This document shows, piece by piece, positions 18,901 through 29,600 of a stretch of DNA of 64,000 nucleotides; position 1 is the stretch's first letter, and each line of letters begins with the position of its first letter. The translations under genes and the position numbers were made by a program. The DNA lies in the NCBI RefSeq assembly GCF_032854445.1, contig NC_088301.1:29186402-29250401 (forward strand), written 5' to 3'. Origin of the DNA: Liolophura sinensis. Lineage: Eukaryota > Mollusca > Polyplacophora > Chitonida > Chitonidae. Below the pieces are notes generated by a model. It worked only from the letters and a program-made list of their open reading frames with translations, was not told the DNA's origin and made no database searches.

Positions 18901-21900
18901 AGATAATCGGACATTTTGGATTTTACACCTGTCTGTGTGAACGAGATATCTCAGACAGTTTTCAACCAATTAAGTTGTTACTTGCGCACTTGCTCAAGGT
19001 TAGTGAAGGAACAGATGGGATTGATTTTCATCACTCTAAGCTATACCCAGTATGGTCGCTGTTGCCATCTTGAACCTCCTGACAACACTGATAAGACGTT
19101 AGCCCACACGGTTAAAAGTAATTTGTTTTTTACATGTAATAATTCATGGGTGTGTCAACTGCTGTGCTAGTATCTGTTTCGGTTGACTGTTGTGTCATTG
19201 GGTATCACCACTTTGTTTCCATTACCTGAGAAAGAACATTTTGATATGAGCCCTATTTCTACCCACTATTGTGTTTCCGCAGGGCAAAGTTCTACTGTCT
19301 GGAGGTTTATCATGTTTATGTATCACTGTTCACTTGTTTCCACTGCAGCTCAGTTTTCCCCTGTCAACAATCTATAATTCATGTATTTTCAAGTCATCAG
19401 TGCTGCATACAGTGCTCAAGTACAATCTTCATCCACATGTATTGCTGGTCACATTATGGTATAACACTGTCTGTCTGTGAAGTGTTANNNNNNNNNNNNN
19501 NNNNNNNNNNNNNNNNNNNNNNNNNNNNNNNNNNNNNNNNNNNNNNNNNNNNNNNNNNNNNNNNNNNNNNNNNNNNNNNNNNNNNNNNNNNNNNNNNNNN
19601 NNNNNNNNNNNNNNNNNNNNNNNNNNNNNNNNNNNNNNNNNNNNNNNNNNNNNNNNNNNNNNNNNNNNNNNNNNNNNNNNNNNNNNNATGTCATCTGTGA
19701 CCTTGGTGTTTACTGGTTGTAGTGAGAATTCTCCTGCCAAGATACCGAAACTAGTCCAGTGAATACCAAGAAAAACATGTCTTACAAATACATGTTGAAG
19801 TACATGATATGTTTGTTATTTTCACAGACCAGAGATCTGACACTAGCATACATGCTGGTTTGTTTGACCTACTTTTATGTGGGCATGATGATGTATGCAT
19901 CCTTTCCATTGGCAAAAGGATGTATCGAAGCTGTAAGTTTACATTGTCCTCGAGCTTCACTTTAGACCAGAAATGCTGGTTTACCGTAGACATCAAAAAA
20001 CCACAACACTGTATGAACTACATGCCACTTACAGTGTAGGCACCAGTTGTTTGTAAATTTGTCCCCTTTTCTGTGTTTGTGTGCTTATTGCTTCATAAAA
20101 TTTCATCAGGATTTTCATCACATTTCAATTTATAGATGCTTTCATTCACAATCCAACATTTATGATTTAACTATGCATGTAATGCAGGAAGTTTTGAAGT
20201 TACTTGACAAAGCGGGGTGATTCACTTTGGGTGCTTCAGTTATGATATAAATATAAATTTTTTGAGCAATGGGTTAAACACTAATTAAGTAAATATATGA
20301 TACAAATTCACTGAATTTGTTTTAAATAAGCAACGAATCGGATCTAATTTGCCATAACAGAAGACATTTTGATTATTATGGTACGTGTAAATGACCAAAA
20401 ATTTCCTCCATGATCAAGTTCCTCATTTGGCCTTATTCTGAGGGCTGTATTTTTCTTTGAAAGATGTTTTGAAAATTGTTTGGAAAGTAAGCTTTAGCAC
20501 CATCAAAAGTACGAATTCATGACATTTATTCGTCTTCAAAAATGCACTTTCTTGGGAGGAATTTAAGGTCTTTCAGATCATTGACATTTTATGGTAATGA
20601 AAATTAAGTCACTCATGATTTTCTGTGTTTCTCTTTGCAGAATATGTTGGACAACTTTCAGAGTAGTGATATCATGGCTTTCGTAGCTCGTATCTGTCTG
20701 TTTGTACAGATGACTGCTGTCTTCCCTCTACTGGTCTATGTGTTCAGAGTACAGATCATGCATACTCTGTTTGGATCTGTTTGGCCAAGGTAAGTCTTCT
20801 TCTACTACATCACACGTTACTACTGAGTTGATGTATACGATAACAAGGGGCCCCCGTGGCTCAGTTGGTTAGCGCGCTAGTGCAGCATAATGATCCAGAG
20901 GTCTCTCACCAATGGCGGTCGCTGTAAGTTCAAGTCCAGCTCATGCTGGCTTCCTCTCCGGGCGTACGTGGGAAGGTCTGTCAGCGACTGTGGATGGTCG
21001 TGGGTTTCCCCCGGGCTCTGCCCGGTTTCCACCCACCATAATGCTGGCCGCCGTCGTATAAGTGAAATATTCTCGAGTACGGCGGTAAAACACAAATCGA
21101 ATAAATAAATAAATAAATATATGATAACAACCTGGCCCGTCTTTGATTTTGTAGCAAACAATCCTAAAACCAAGACAGAAAATAGTCTTATATACTGCTA
21201 ACACATATAGTTTATATGTAGGTTCAGTAATACTAATAAGTTCAGTTGAGGCATCAGCATGTAAACGTACACTTGAAAAAGTGAACAATTGAGGAGGCAT
21301 TTTTTTTTTATTAAGAAATACAACCTGTGCTTAGTAGAGACTGATCAACACTGTTACAAAAGTGTAAATGCATTTCAGCTGTCCATGTACTTCTTGACCA
21401 TAGTAATGTTACATTTGCCCACTATGATGATGGTAAATGATCTTATGTTTCACACAAGAGTTACTGTCAGTTTTGCACGATCTGAGTTGGCGGCAAGATG
21501 ACAGAAGATGGTGATTAGCACCCACCCCCCCCTTTCTTACCCTACATTGCTGTTCTGGTTGCTAATCCTTGCCACATGGGGTCAAGTCAGTGGCAGTGAG
21601 GTGTGCAGATCTCCCCACTAGTAGGCCTACATGTACATCTCTAAATATACCCATGAATTAAGTCGAAGAAAGTATCTAGTGGGGCGATGACTATTACCAA
21701 CCTTTTAATATCAAACACTATATTTCCTTATTGACATGGCAAGCCTCATTTTAAGCAGCCAATAGTTGTCACCTCACAGCATTATCTCATGGACAGTTGT
21801 CTGCTCAGAGCCCCTCTTTATGCAACGAATATTTGTACAAATGTATTTCAGCTACAAACAAATTTCACTGAGAAATGTCTGTTATCAGCTTCCAGCGTAA

Positions 21901-23122
21901 TTCCAATGAAATGTCAGTCTACACTGATTTTGTTTCGATGCAGTCTTAATGTCCTGTAATAGCAAAAGAATTCCTTTTCCGGTGTCGTTATATTGAGAAA
22001 CCTCCCTTTATACACAGAAAAACATACTGCAAAGGCAAGGTTTCTGAAGACTACCAAGATTCACTTTTACCCATTTTGGGGGTTCACAGCTTTGGACCAT
22101 CTTGATAAGGATGGGAAAAGTTTCCCTACTGCTACTGGGAAATCTACAATTGAATAATCCTTATCAAGATGTATGTGGATGATGTAGGCTTACAGCACCA
22201 ACACTATATATAAACTATATTCCGTAGCTGTCATTACCATCAAAAAAAATCCAAGTCGGCAATCTTTATTAATATAGAGATGTTAATTAATATAGAGCTA
22301 AAAATGTTTTTCTCTTTCCTTTCAGCCTAGCCATGTGGTGGTTTTGAACATTCTGCTGATGGGAATCTGTGTGGTTTTTGCCAGATTTCTGCCTAACATT
22401 GGCACCATAATCAGGTGAGGATATATGTGAATATTACTTCTATATTACACAATTGGCCTTCACTTTTTTGTTTCTTATGTGAACAGACCATGTGTTTGTG
22501 TACTGAATTTGTCTGTCTGACCCACAAATATGCATTTTCTTCTAACAAAGTTAAGATTGTTTTTAAAAACCTTGATGTTTTCCTCTCAGATTGCACATGA
22601 GAAGGTTTTCTAGCAACCTGAGGATGGTTGTGGTTTGGTTTTCCACCATAATGCTGGCCGCCTTCGTGGAAGTGAAATATTCTTGAGTACAGCATTAAAG
22701 TACCAATCAAATAAATAAATCTGTTAGAAAAGCCTATCAGACAGTGCAGATGGTGAAAACTTTCATACCAAAGCAGTATTCTTCCTACACCACATGCAGT
22801 TGACATTATTCTGCAAATTGGTATTCAGAACACCAGGCTGTGAGTGGTAAATTCTTGTGTATGGTATTAAACAACAGTTGAAAAATATTTTCAAATGAGA
22901 GTTTCATTTGCTCTTGTTTCTATGTTTCAGTTTTGTTGGAGCATTTTGCGGGTTTGCATATGCCATAGCACTGCCTGTTCTGTGTATATGCTGTCCCTAC
23001 GTGCAAAAGGGCAGCTCGGTCTGATGACAGTCATTATTCATACAGCACTCATCATATTTGGACTGTCAAATTTTGTAGCACAATTCCTGATTCTTGAAAG
23101 ACATGACATGACTGATTTCTAG
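5818..23122 (+). CDS. SLC38A9: Sodium-coupled neutral amino acid transporter 9 homologue (lysosomal arginine sensor)
   Basis: An 11-TM amino acid transporter of the lysosomal membrane that binds Ragulator-Rag GTPases and signals luminal arginine to mTORC1. Coding exons: 5818-5903, 8452-8535, 10098-10248, 11464-11549, 12032-12095, 13450-13543, 14186-14353, 14671-14736, 15313-15540, 16867-16971, 18555-18661, 19828-19932, 20641-20789, 22331-22414, 22931-23122; all junction phases agree. About 589 residues, against 561 in human. The cytosolic tail keeps the Rag-binding segment, including MPDHVVP with both prolines at human spacing. TM1 reads WNTMMGTSLLSMPW. Other matches are DVCRHYLG, IVYWILMSNFLYN, PLLNFKSPTFFTKFN and DLTLAYMLVCLTYFYVG. 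The luminal loop in exons 8-9 carries several NxS/T sites. Oddity: in exon 15 the frame shifts by one base near 22980-22985. PVL is read in the frame set by the splice junction; VYMLSL onward lies in the next frame and aligns with the human last TM. Confidence 0.95.
6171..6441 (-). other. Unidentified exon-like open stretch in SLC38A9 intron 1
   Basis: On the minus strand an acceptor-like TTTTTTTCCTAG is followed by an open frame from 6441 to a stop at 6171. It includes NCIRFLN, LTEQNLAKPN and IRAILDYI. A related module lies on the opposite strand at 6587-6700. I do not recognise the protein; the pattern of a short helix followed by L..PNI.AIL is faintly like the end of a calponin-homology domain, but that is a guess. 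It may be an exon of a nested gene or a fragment of a mobile or duplicated gene. Confidence 0.3.
6587..6700 (+). other. Inverted partner of the 6243-6353 module
   Basis: A plus-strand frame of 38 codons begins NCIRFLN, contains AEQNFAIPS and ends IRAILDYIH. It matches the minus-strand module at 6243-6353 (37 codons) with one in-frame codon indel. Most differences between the two change the amino acid, so the pair does not look strongly constrained now. Function unknown. Confidence 0.35.
7052..7174 (-). other. Unidentified exon-like open stretch with strong donor
   Basis: The minus-strand open frame reads KQMVNFLDQLEENGEQYNF and then ICKHLHHM before a consensus donor GTGAGT at 7051. It lies upstream, on the same strand, of the exon-like stretch at 6171-6441. 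The two do not join in phase by the simplest splice, so a shared gene is not established. I do not recognise the product. Confidence 0.25.
7592..7650. repeat. 17-bp tandem repeat
   Basis: Three near-identical copies of ATAAAGTTATACATACA followed by a CATA run, in SLC38A9 intron 1. Confidence 0.85.
8161..8254 (-). repeat. SINE family 1, diverged internal fragment
   Basis: Matches the family from the ATACGACGG motif to CTTCCC on the minus strand, with several changes. In SLC38A9 intron 1. Confidence 0.7.
13163..13400 (-). repeat. Older SINE-like family, copy 1
   Basis: Tail-side TTTATTGTTGCTTAATGCC and CACTTATACGATGGTGATCA resemble family 1, but the body differs: CCCACATGTG, AAGGCCCTGTAAGCAGTGAG and GGGAATTC precede CAAGGCAGG. 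The same order occurs at 34650-34915. Confidence 0.65.
16528..16681 (+). repeat. SINE family 1, 5'-truncated, with target-site duplication
   Basis: Begins at CGTACGTGGGAAGG and ends in AATAAA units. It is flanked by an exact 11-bp duplication, TCATGTTTATT, at 16517-16527 and 16682-16692. Confidence 0.93.
17041..17274 (-). repeat. SINE family 1, near full length, 5' end ending in a C-rich run
   Basis: Full body on the minus strand, from the A-rich tail to the tRNA-like head. The head gives way to a long C run at 17283-17307. Confidence 0.88.
17814..18081 (+). repeat. SINE family 1, full length, with target-site duplication
   Basis: The tRNA-like head contains an A-box-like GGCTCAGTCGGTTAG and a B-box-like GAGTTCAAGTCC, followed by the family body and A-rich tail. 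It is flanked by an exact 13-bp duplication, TCTATGACCGTTG, at 17801-17813 and 18082-18094. Confidence 0.96.
18173..18414 (+). repeat. SINE family 1, head-deleted, with target-site duplication
   Basis: Lacks the first part of the head. Flanked by an exact 12-bp duplication, ATGTAGAAAGGC, at 18161-18172 and 18415-18426. Confidence 0.94.
18735..18898 (+). repeat. SINE family 1, old diverged copy
   Basis: Body and tail are recognisable (CCAGCAACC, CATAATGCTGGCCGC, AATATTCTTGAG) with many changes, and the tRNA-like head is mostly missing. It is older than its neighbours. Confidence 0.85.
19488..19687. other. Assembly gap (200 N)
   Basis: A run of N inside the intron between SLC38A9 exons 11 and 12. 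The exon phases on either side join correctly, and the joined protein matches the family without missing residues, so no coding sequence appears to be lost. The round size suggests a fixed-size placeholder. Confidence 0.98.
20847..21117 (+). repeat. SINE family 1, full length, with target-site duplication
   Basis: Complete head, body and AATAAA tail. Flanked by 13-bp duplications at 20834-20846 and 21118-21130 that differ at one base. Head: CGTGGCTCAGTTGGTTAG. Confidence 0.96.
22601..22720 (+). repeat. SINE family 1, 3' part, diverged
   Basis: Shows AGCAACCTGAGGATGG, CATAATGCTGGCCGCC and AAATATTCTTGAG, then an AATAAA tail. Confidence 0.85.
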
Positions 23123-23370
23123 CCTGCTACTGAAGATGTATATAGTTTACTTAACATGACCTTCTGCGTGTACATCTTGCGAATCACTGCAAATCAAACA
23201 ACTGGTGAGAAGCTTTGAAAGGGATTGCTTCTCGGCACCAAAGATTTTCACCATTTGAAAGAAAGACAACAAGTAATATAACCTTTGTAATTTAGGGAGG
23301 GTTGGGGGTTGGAGGGGGGGGGGGGGGGGAATGGTCACTGACCTTTTATTCTGACATGCATAATAACTGT

Positions 23371-23376
23371 AATAAA
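23371..23376 (+). promoter_or_regulatory. Candidate SLC38A9 poly(A) signal
   Basis: The first AATAAA after the SLC38A9 stop, about 250 nt downstream. It follows a G-run near 23311-23329. Another AATAAA occurs near 24700 and could serve a longer 3' UTR. Confidence 0.5.
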
Positions 23377-24349
23377 TCAACTTCTAATGTAGAGTTCTTT
23401 ATTATGAGGCCATGGGACGCTCCATGTTAGAGCAACCATAAACACCATGTCTCGTCACTAGTACCCAGAACAGAGTTTGGGTGGTGGAAGTTGAAACGCT
23501 TGTCCTAGGGTCATAGAAATAGAAATGGCAACGCACTCGATTTTCTCAAGGTGCACCAGTTTACCTTAATTGCAGTATCTTGCTTTAAGCATAATATGCT
23601 ATTTGAATTTACTGTGGGTTACTAACTTACTTTATATTTCTGATAAATTTTGTAAAGAGTGACCAGTATTTGTCATCTACTTCCAAACATAGTCACTTGG
23701 CACATTGGGGTTTACACATCAGACCTCCTGCCGTGCACAATGTGTGTCTTACAGGAACAGGATTACCCGCGATCTCGCCATTTGCTGGACATTAATTCAG
23801 CACTGACTTTGTAAGTTTTACTGCCTGCAGCTCCTGAAAAGATTGCAAAAGTACGGAAAATCATTGCATATAGGCATTTGGTCTAGTTTTGTCTTTTCTT
23901 TCAATAACTTGCTCAAAATGGCATTCCTGGATATGGAAAACGTATAGTACCTCTTGTTGTTGATGTGATTGTTTATGTATATTCTTTGATAAAGACATTT
24001 TTTACTACAGTAGCATATAAATTTGGATCTCTTACACTTCTTATGACCTACTTAAATGTGACATCATAGGCCTACTTACAATATTTTTGTTTACCATGTG
24101 AAATACTTGTACCGATACTGAACAGTTTTAGAGATTAAAAAAAGGATTAAATTTTTGTATAACTGTATTTCTGTGATGATTCTTAATTACTGTTCACTCT
24201 TCTTTCATCAGTTTTTTTTCCCATTTTGCAACCATTATTAATTTGGTGCAAACATAATTGGTATCTTTAATGTGGTGGCTGCCAGGCACTGACTAGTTGG
24301 CACTGTCTTAGCCTACAACTAATCTGCCCCTCCTGTATGCTTTGAATTA

Positions 24350-24432
24350 TTTTATTTATTTGATTGGCGTTTCCTGCTGTGCTCCAGAATATTTCACTTA
24401 TGTGACTGCAGTCAGCATTATGGTGAGAGGCA
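24350..24432 (-). repeat. SINE family 1, 3' part
   Basis: The minus-strand tail and the AGTGAAATATTC-like region are followed by CATTATGGTG. Confidence 0.8.
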
Positions 24433-25280
24433 ACTGGGTGTTCTAAATGAAACATTTCTGTAGACATAATGGTAACACCAATTATGTCCATGCCCATTTG
24501 CAGGAGAATGAATGAGTGAATGAATGAATGGTTATAGCGTAATATTTCCACCATATTGTGGAGATACAACTGGAGAGTTGATACGTGTGCCTGCCATGGA
24601 ATGTCATTCCTGTATGTCACACAGGGGAGAGTGCTCCAGTTCTGTGTCTAGACTCATCCACCGCCCTTTACGACTGTGATGGTATACCTCCTAAACCATA
24701 ATAAAAGTTCTTGGACATCTGCGCGTATGTATTCTTCTCAACACATCTGCCAAGGTGCATGAAAATCTGTTGAGAACTTGATGAGTTGCAGTAACAAGGT
24801 CTTACATTTTATGTCATCCAGAGTTGAAACTCTACAGTAAATGGCAATAACTTGGAAAATACATGTACGTGTAGTTCACAAAATGAAGTCAGTGTTAAAT
24901 GTCTGCTGATGTTTCAAATCTTCCAAAATCAAACCTAGTGCCGCTTGATTAAGAATGAGCCTGTGTGAAACCAAATTATTTAACACATTTCTCTTTGTGA
25001 TATGTCATCCTCCTACCACTTTTTCATTCAGCTTGTGGTTTGTTGACTTCTTCCAGTTCATCTAACATCTCGGTGGAAAGACTTTGACTGCAGCAAATTC
25101 AAGCATTATAAAGACAAGAATAATTGTGATCGTCACAATGCCAGGCATACTTACACTTTATATGCTATGTCTGGATTCAATAGTTGAGGTCCACAGTTGG
25201 ACTTCTGCTTTTGAAACAGCTGAATAAAGTCAGATAGCTGATGGTGATAGTAATACATTATTATGCATAAATGGATGGAT

Positions 25281-25533
25281 GAGTGAGTGAGTCACTACTT
25301 GGGGTTTAACGTTGTACTTAACGATTTTTCAGTCATATGATGATGAAGGAGTCCTTAGAGCGCATGTAATGTGCCTCATTGTTGCAGGACAGATTCCACC
25401 ACTCTTATCTAGTGCTGCTTCACTGAGATGCCTTACCGAAGGCAAGTAAGTCGCCCCGACCGTGCCATTATACTGATACGAGTCAACCAGTCATTGCACT
25501 TTCCCCTTCATGCTGAACGCCAAGCCAGGAAGT
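25281..25533. repeat. Interspersed element with GAGT tail
   Basis: Begins with a GAGT run, then GGGGTTTAACGTTGTACTTA, and continues through CAGGACAGATTCCACCACTC, GCTTCACTGAGATGCC and TGCTGAACGCCAAG. Short ends of the same family recur at 31778-31845 and 58137-58180. Confidence 0.7.
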
Positions 25534-26639
25534 TCATAAATGTATGAGAGATAAACAAAAGAGCATGGCTATTTATGCTACAACATCACAGACGTTGATG
25601 ATCACTCAGAAAGATACAAATCAAAAAGCAGAACTAAGTCTTCGCCTTGAAACTGTGCTACGGCCCACATAGGCATCTCAGAGAATTCACATAATATGCA
25701 AAGTTTGATGTATTGTGTGTGATTGTGTGTTGCAAAACTTTAACCTAGCCAAGTGGGTTTGCTTGTCCCGCAGCCAAGAAATCCTGGTCGTGCAGACTCA
25801 AAAAATATATATATTTCACTCCAACAAGTCCAACAAGTGAAACTAAACTTTCAATAAATAATTTAATTAAAAATATCTTTCAATTCAAACAGTTTGGGAC
25901 ATACCACAACTTTATAACCCAGATAACTACACATCTCAACGTATATTATCACAGGTTTGCTCACAATGTAGAAGTCTTGGTGGATTTCATTTTGGAGGCG
26001 TGTAAACACTGGTGTTGCGTGGTAAGCCTGATCAAAGAGCGAAGATATTTTGTCTCATTCCTTTCATGATTGACCAGCAATAGCTGACAACACCAGATTA
26101 TGGCATGACTGTAAATACACCTTTAAGAGTTTTAAACCTCAAATGTCATGTTTTAAAACTGACTTACTCACGAGGTTCAAGGAGCTTTCAGATCAGACAG
26201 AAATCTATGAAACCTTTTCATCTGAATATGCATTTAGCCAAATCTAACAAGCAATACGGAATGAAATGAAGTGAATGACAATGACACCTACATACAAGTA
26301 TGTATGAAATTTAAATACTTGGAATTACACGCAGCTGGAAGAAAAAATTATAAATTTATATAATGTTATGACAAAAACCTGAAAACACAATGTAATAGAG
26401 GAACAGTTACTCTGATGATCAACAACATTTAAAAACTTGACAAACTGGTGAATGGATTTTTTTTTTATAAAAATTAACCTGGAAAAACTCATTTCCATTT
26501 TACAAGCATGAGGAAACGTACAGGTGAATGACATCATGCTGAGATCTTTGTACAAATATGCATCGGACCTTGTGTTTCAAGGAGATGAAGAGGATTATCT
26601 CCCCTCACATGAGCTCCCATAGATGTTCTGCAAATGTTA

Positions 26640-29600
26640 TCAAGCAGATTCTGGTATGAGTTCTTCAGTGTCGTCCTTCAGTCCCAGAGCCCGCAGGAAG
26701 TTACTTTCATCCTCAACGTATTGCTGATACTCTGCTTTCAGTCGCATTTCCACCTCCTCGTCTGTGAGCTGAACCTGAGGGGCAATCTGAGGGGACACAC
26801 AAATTTGCAAGATTGTAGCACATCCTTAACTTCTTGTTCTGTTCCACATCAGTAAACAATTCCTGTGTACAGTTCATATAAAGAGTGGCATGACTTATCA
26901 GCATAATGAAATAAGCCTTCATGATTTTAATTATGCAGGCCTTTCCAGGTCCCAAATTCACATTTACCTGGCTACTTGGGACAAACACATGTGTTCTACA
27001 GTTAAACAAGCTTCGAGCAAAGTAAAACTGTCTCTCAATAGATCAGCATGAAGAATGTGTATTAATCTCTTTCTCAATTTCAATGCAAGAAAAAAAACAA
27101 ACCATGATTTTCCATGGTTACTTTCAATTTCCAGACTTTTTCAAGATGTTAGGGTCCTGTATGAACCCTGTGCAATATTACTTACAGAAGTTAATATATA
27201 ATCTCTTCTGAAGCAAGAACAGTTATGGGCAGGGGGTTGGAAAGTTGTTAGTGAGTCAACAAAAAGATGTAGGAACATTTTAAAATCCATTTTATTTTAC
27301 TGGAAAAAATTGCTAGCACAAGATGATTTTTCAATCCCACAACAAACGATCAACCACACTGCAGCACGGGGGTTAGGCTGTTAAAAATGTGCACTCAGAT
27401 GAGGAAAACTTGGCATACCGTATCTTCTCAATAATTACAGACACTTGCTAATTGAGACACACTGAAATTAAGTGGGAAGATGAAATAATTCTCCCGTGAA
27501 GCGCTCACTTTCTGTGATATCGGCATGCCAGCTGGCCCAGCTGGAGTATAGGCCTACCCTGGTCTATAAAGCCAGCCTTTCCTGACAGCTTGTACACGAC
27601 AACTCAAGATGTCATTTTTCAGTATACATGCTTGTTGAAAAAAAATAAAAGACAAATTATTAACTTTGTTATTAACTGATTTTTGTCAAAAATGTCTTCT
27701 TATTGCATTTGGTGTTTGCAAAGTATGTCAGTACTTTCCTTGCAATAAATCGGAAAAACATACACCCCATATAAAATTCTGTAGTGCTGTTTATGAGACT
27801 ACATGTATGTACTTTTGGCTGTCACCCCAGGGTTTCGTCGTTTTGGAACGTCATTATTGGTTGATGGCTGGTATATGAATGTTTGTTCCAATGCATAGAT
27901 GTAAGGATCGTGCAGCTAACCCACACCACATGTTGTTGTGATAAAAATGGACTCAAAAGTGAAAGAACTGCAACGGAAGACTGATTTAAAAGGTGGTTGC
28001 TGGCTAGTCACTTCACATACCTATTGAAGAGTTCGAAAGTTAACTGTGTCAAATGCAGGACTTGTAGGCCAATGACAATGTGGACCAAAATACAGACAGA
28101 GGCAGGGTTTCACCTTTCAAAGTACCGGTAATCGTACTGTTTGCTTGGAAAGTACCGGTAATTACAAACACATGCTTAGTTAATTTTTTTTTTTTTTTTA
28201 AATCTTGCCATTTTTGGCAACACTGAGTCCAGCTCTGCCTCTTACAACTGTTCCACAGAAAAAAGGGAATCTTTAAAAAACCGGCAGTGTGTTTCTAGCC
28301 CTCTTGCCAAGTTAGTGAGGCTCACTGAAACATGACAGAGGTGTGGGCAGCTGTCACTGATCGACTACCGTTACTTCCCTACTCCCCACAGAGAGTTTAC
28401 TACTGAAGACAACAACCCTCTCTGCACATTATGGTATACAGTTTCTGAAAATGCGTCTGTAATTATTGAGACGGTACGGTACGTTAAGAGCTCACTATGC
28501 ACGAAGAATTGGGGTTTCCTCTCTAACCATAAACATTCTTGAGCACACCATTAAGCACAGATAAATAAAAGAAGTTAGGTATTTACACACCTATTTCAAC
28601 TATCATCTGTTACCCATCACTTTAACTTACGCCCATTTTCCTCTTCTGCTCTTGTTCTAGTTCTCTCTTCTCTTGTTCCCTGAAATCCCATCGTTGTACC
28701 ACAAATGCCCGCCTTTTCACTTCCCTCTCCAGGTAATTTGTCATTCCCGTCAACTAAAACAAACACATGAGGGTCTCAATTATTCAATGAAGTGAAAAAT
28801 CTAAAATTGCACCCGTGACAAAGTTACATATTCTGCCTGATTCTGAAAGCTGTATTGGTTTCAGAGAGATTTTTGTGAGGTTGTTTGGAAAGTAAGACGA
28901 TATCCTACCGGGAAAAAAGGCGAGTGACATTTACTTGACTGTTTTACATTTTGGAACAGAAGTGAATGCAAATCTTCAACCTTTTCAACTTAAGTATTTT
29001 TTCAAGTGAAATTTATGCATACAATTATTATTAAAAATGATGATAAAATATATTTTTGTGACTATCATTGAAAATGCATGCTTTATAAAATTGTGGAAAT
29101 TATTTCTTTACACTCAATAGTTTTCTTAGAACGTTTCGAAATACTGCTTGCAGAAGTGGTTGAAAAGGTTGAAGAATTAGGGTAACTCTCCTAATAATAT
29201 GCAACTAATTTAAATTTTATCAGCATCTGAATGTGAATGAAAGCTGAGAAAAATGTCCGCCGCTGGCATCATGAATGGACTTAAGTCAAAATTTCAATCA
29301 TTAAATTCGTATGTTCTTTTCCATTATTTTAGCTGAAATTTGTTTTACAATAACTTACCCAGAATTTACATCATCAAGCAATATTTTGACCTTCTTATGT
29401 AAGAAATAACAATTTTAAAGTGATTTGAAATTTGAGCATAAGTCATAAGTCTAAGATTGCTTTGTGATCCTGGGCCCTGGTGTAGTGACATATCATCCAT
29501 ACCTCATTAGTTGTGGGATGTTTGAGACTCCAGGGGATCTCCATGATGTGCAGTGTTCCCGAGCTGTCCCCAACACCTAGCAAATGCTGCTTCTCTGTCA

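Larger units (their letters stand above)
23123..26639. other. Convergent intergenic region between SLC38A9 and DNAI3
   Basis: Contains the 3' UTRs of both genes. No conserved open frame is seen. Repeats present are a SINE 3' part at 24350-24432, a GAAT tetranucleotide run near 24508-24535, and an element with a GAGT-repeat tail at 25281-25533. Confidence 0.6.

Noticed and set aside
23300-23330. G-run near the SLC38A9 3' end considered as a regulatory G-quadruplex.
   Set aside because: It is a homopolymer run without evidence beyond composition; similar C or G runs occur at 17283-17307, 29761-29795 and 54040-54060.
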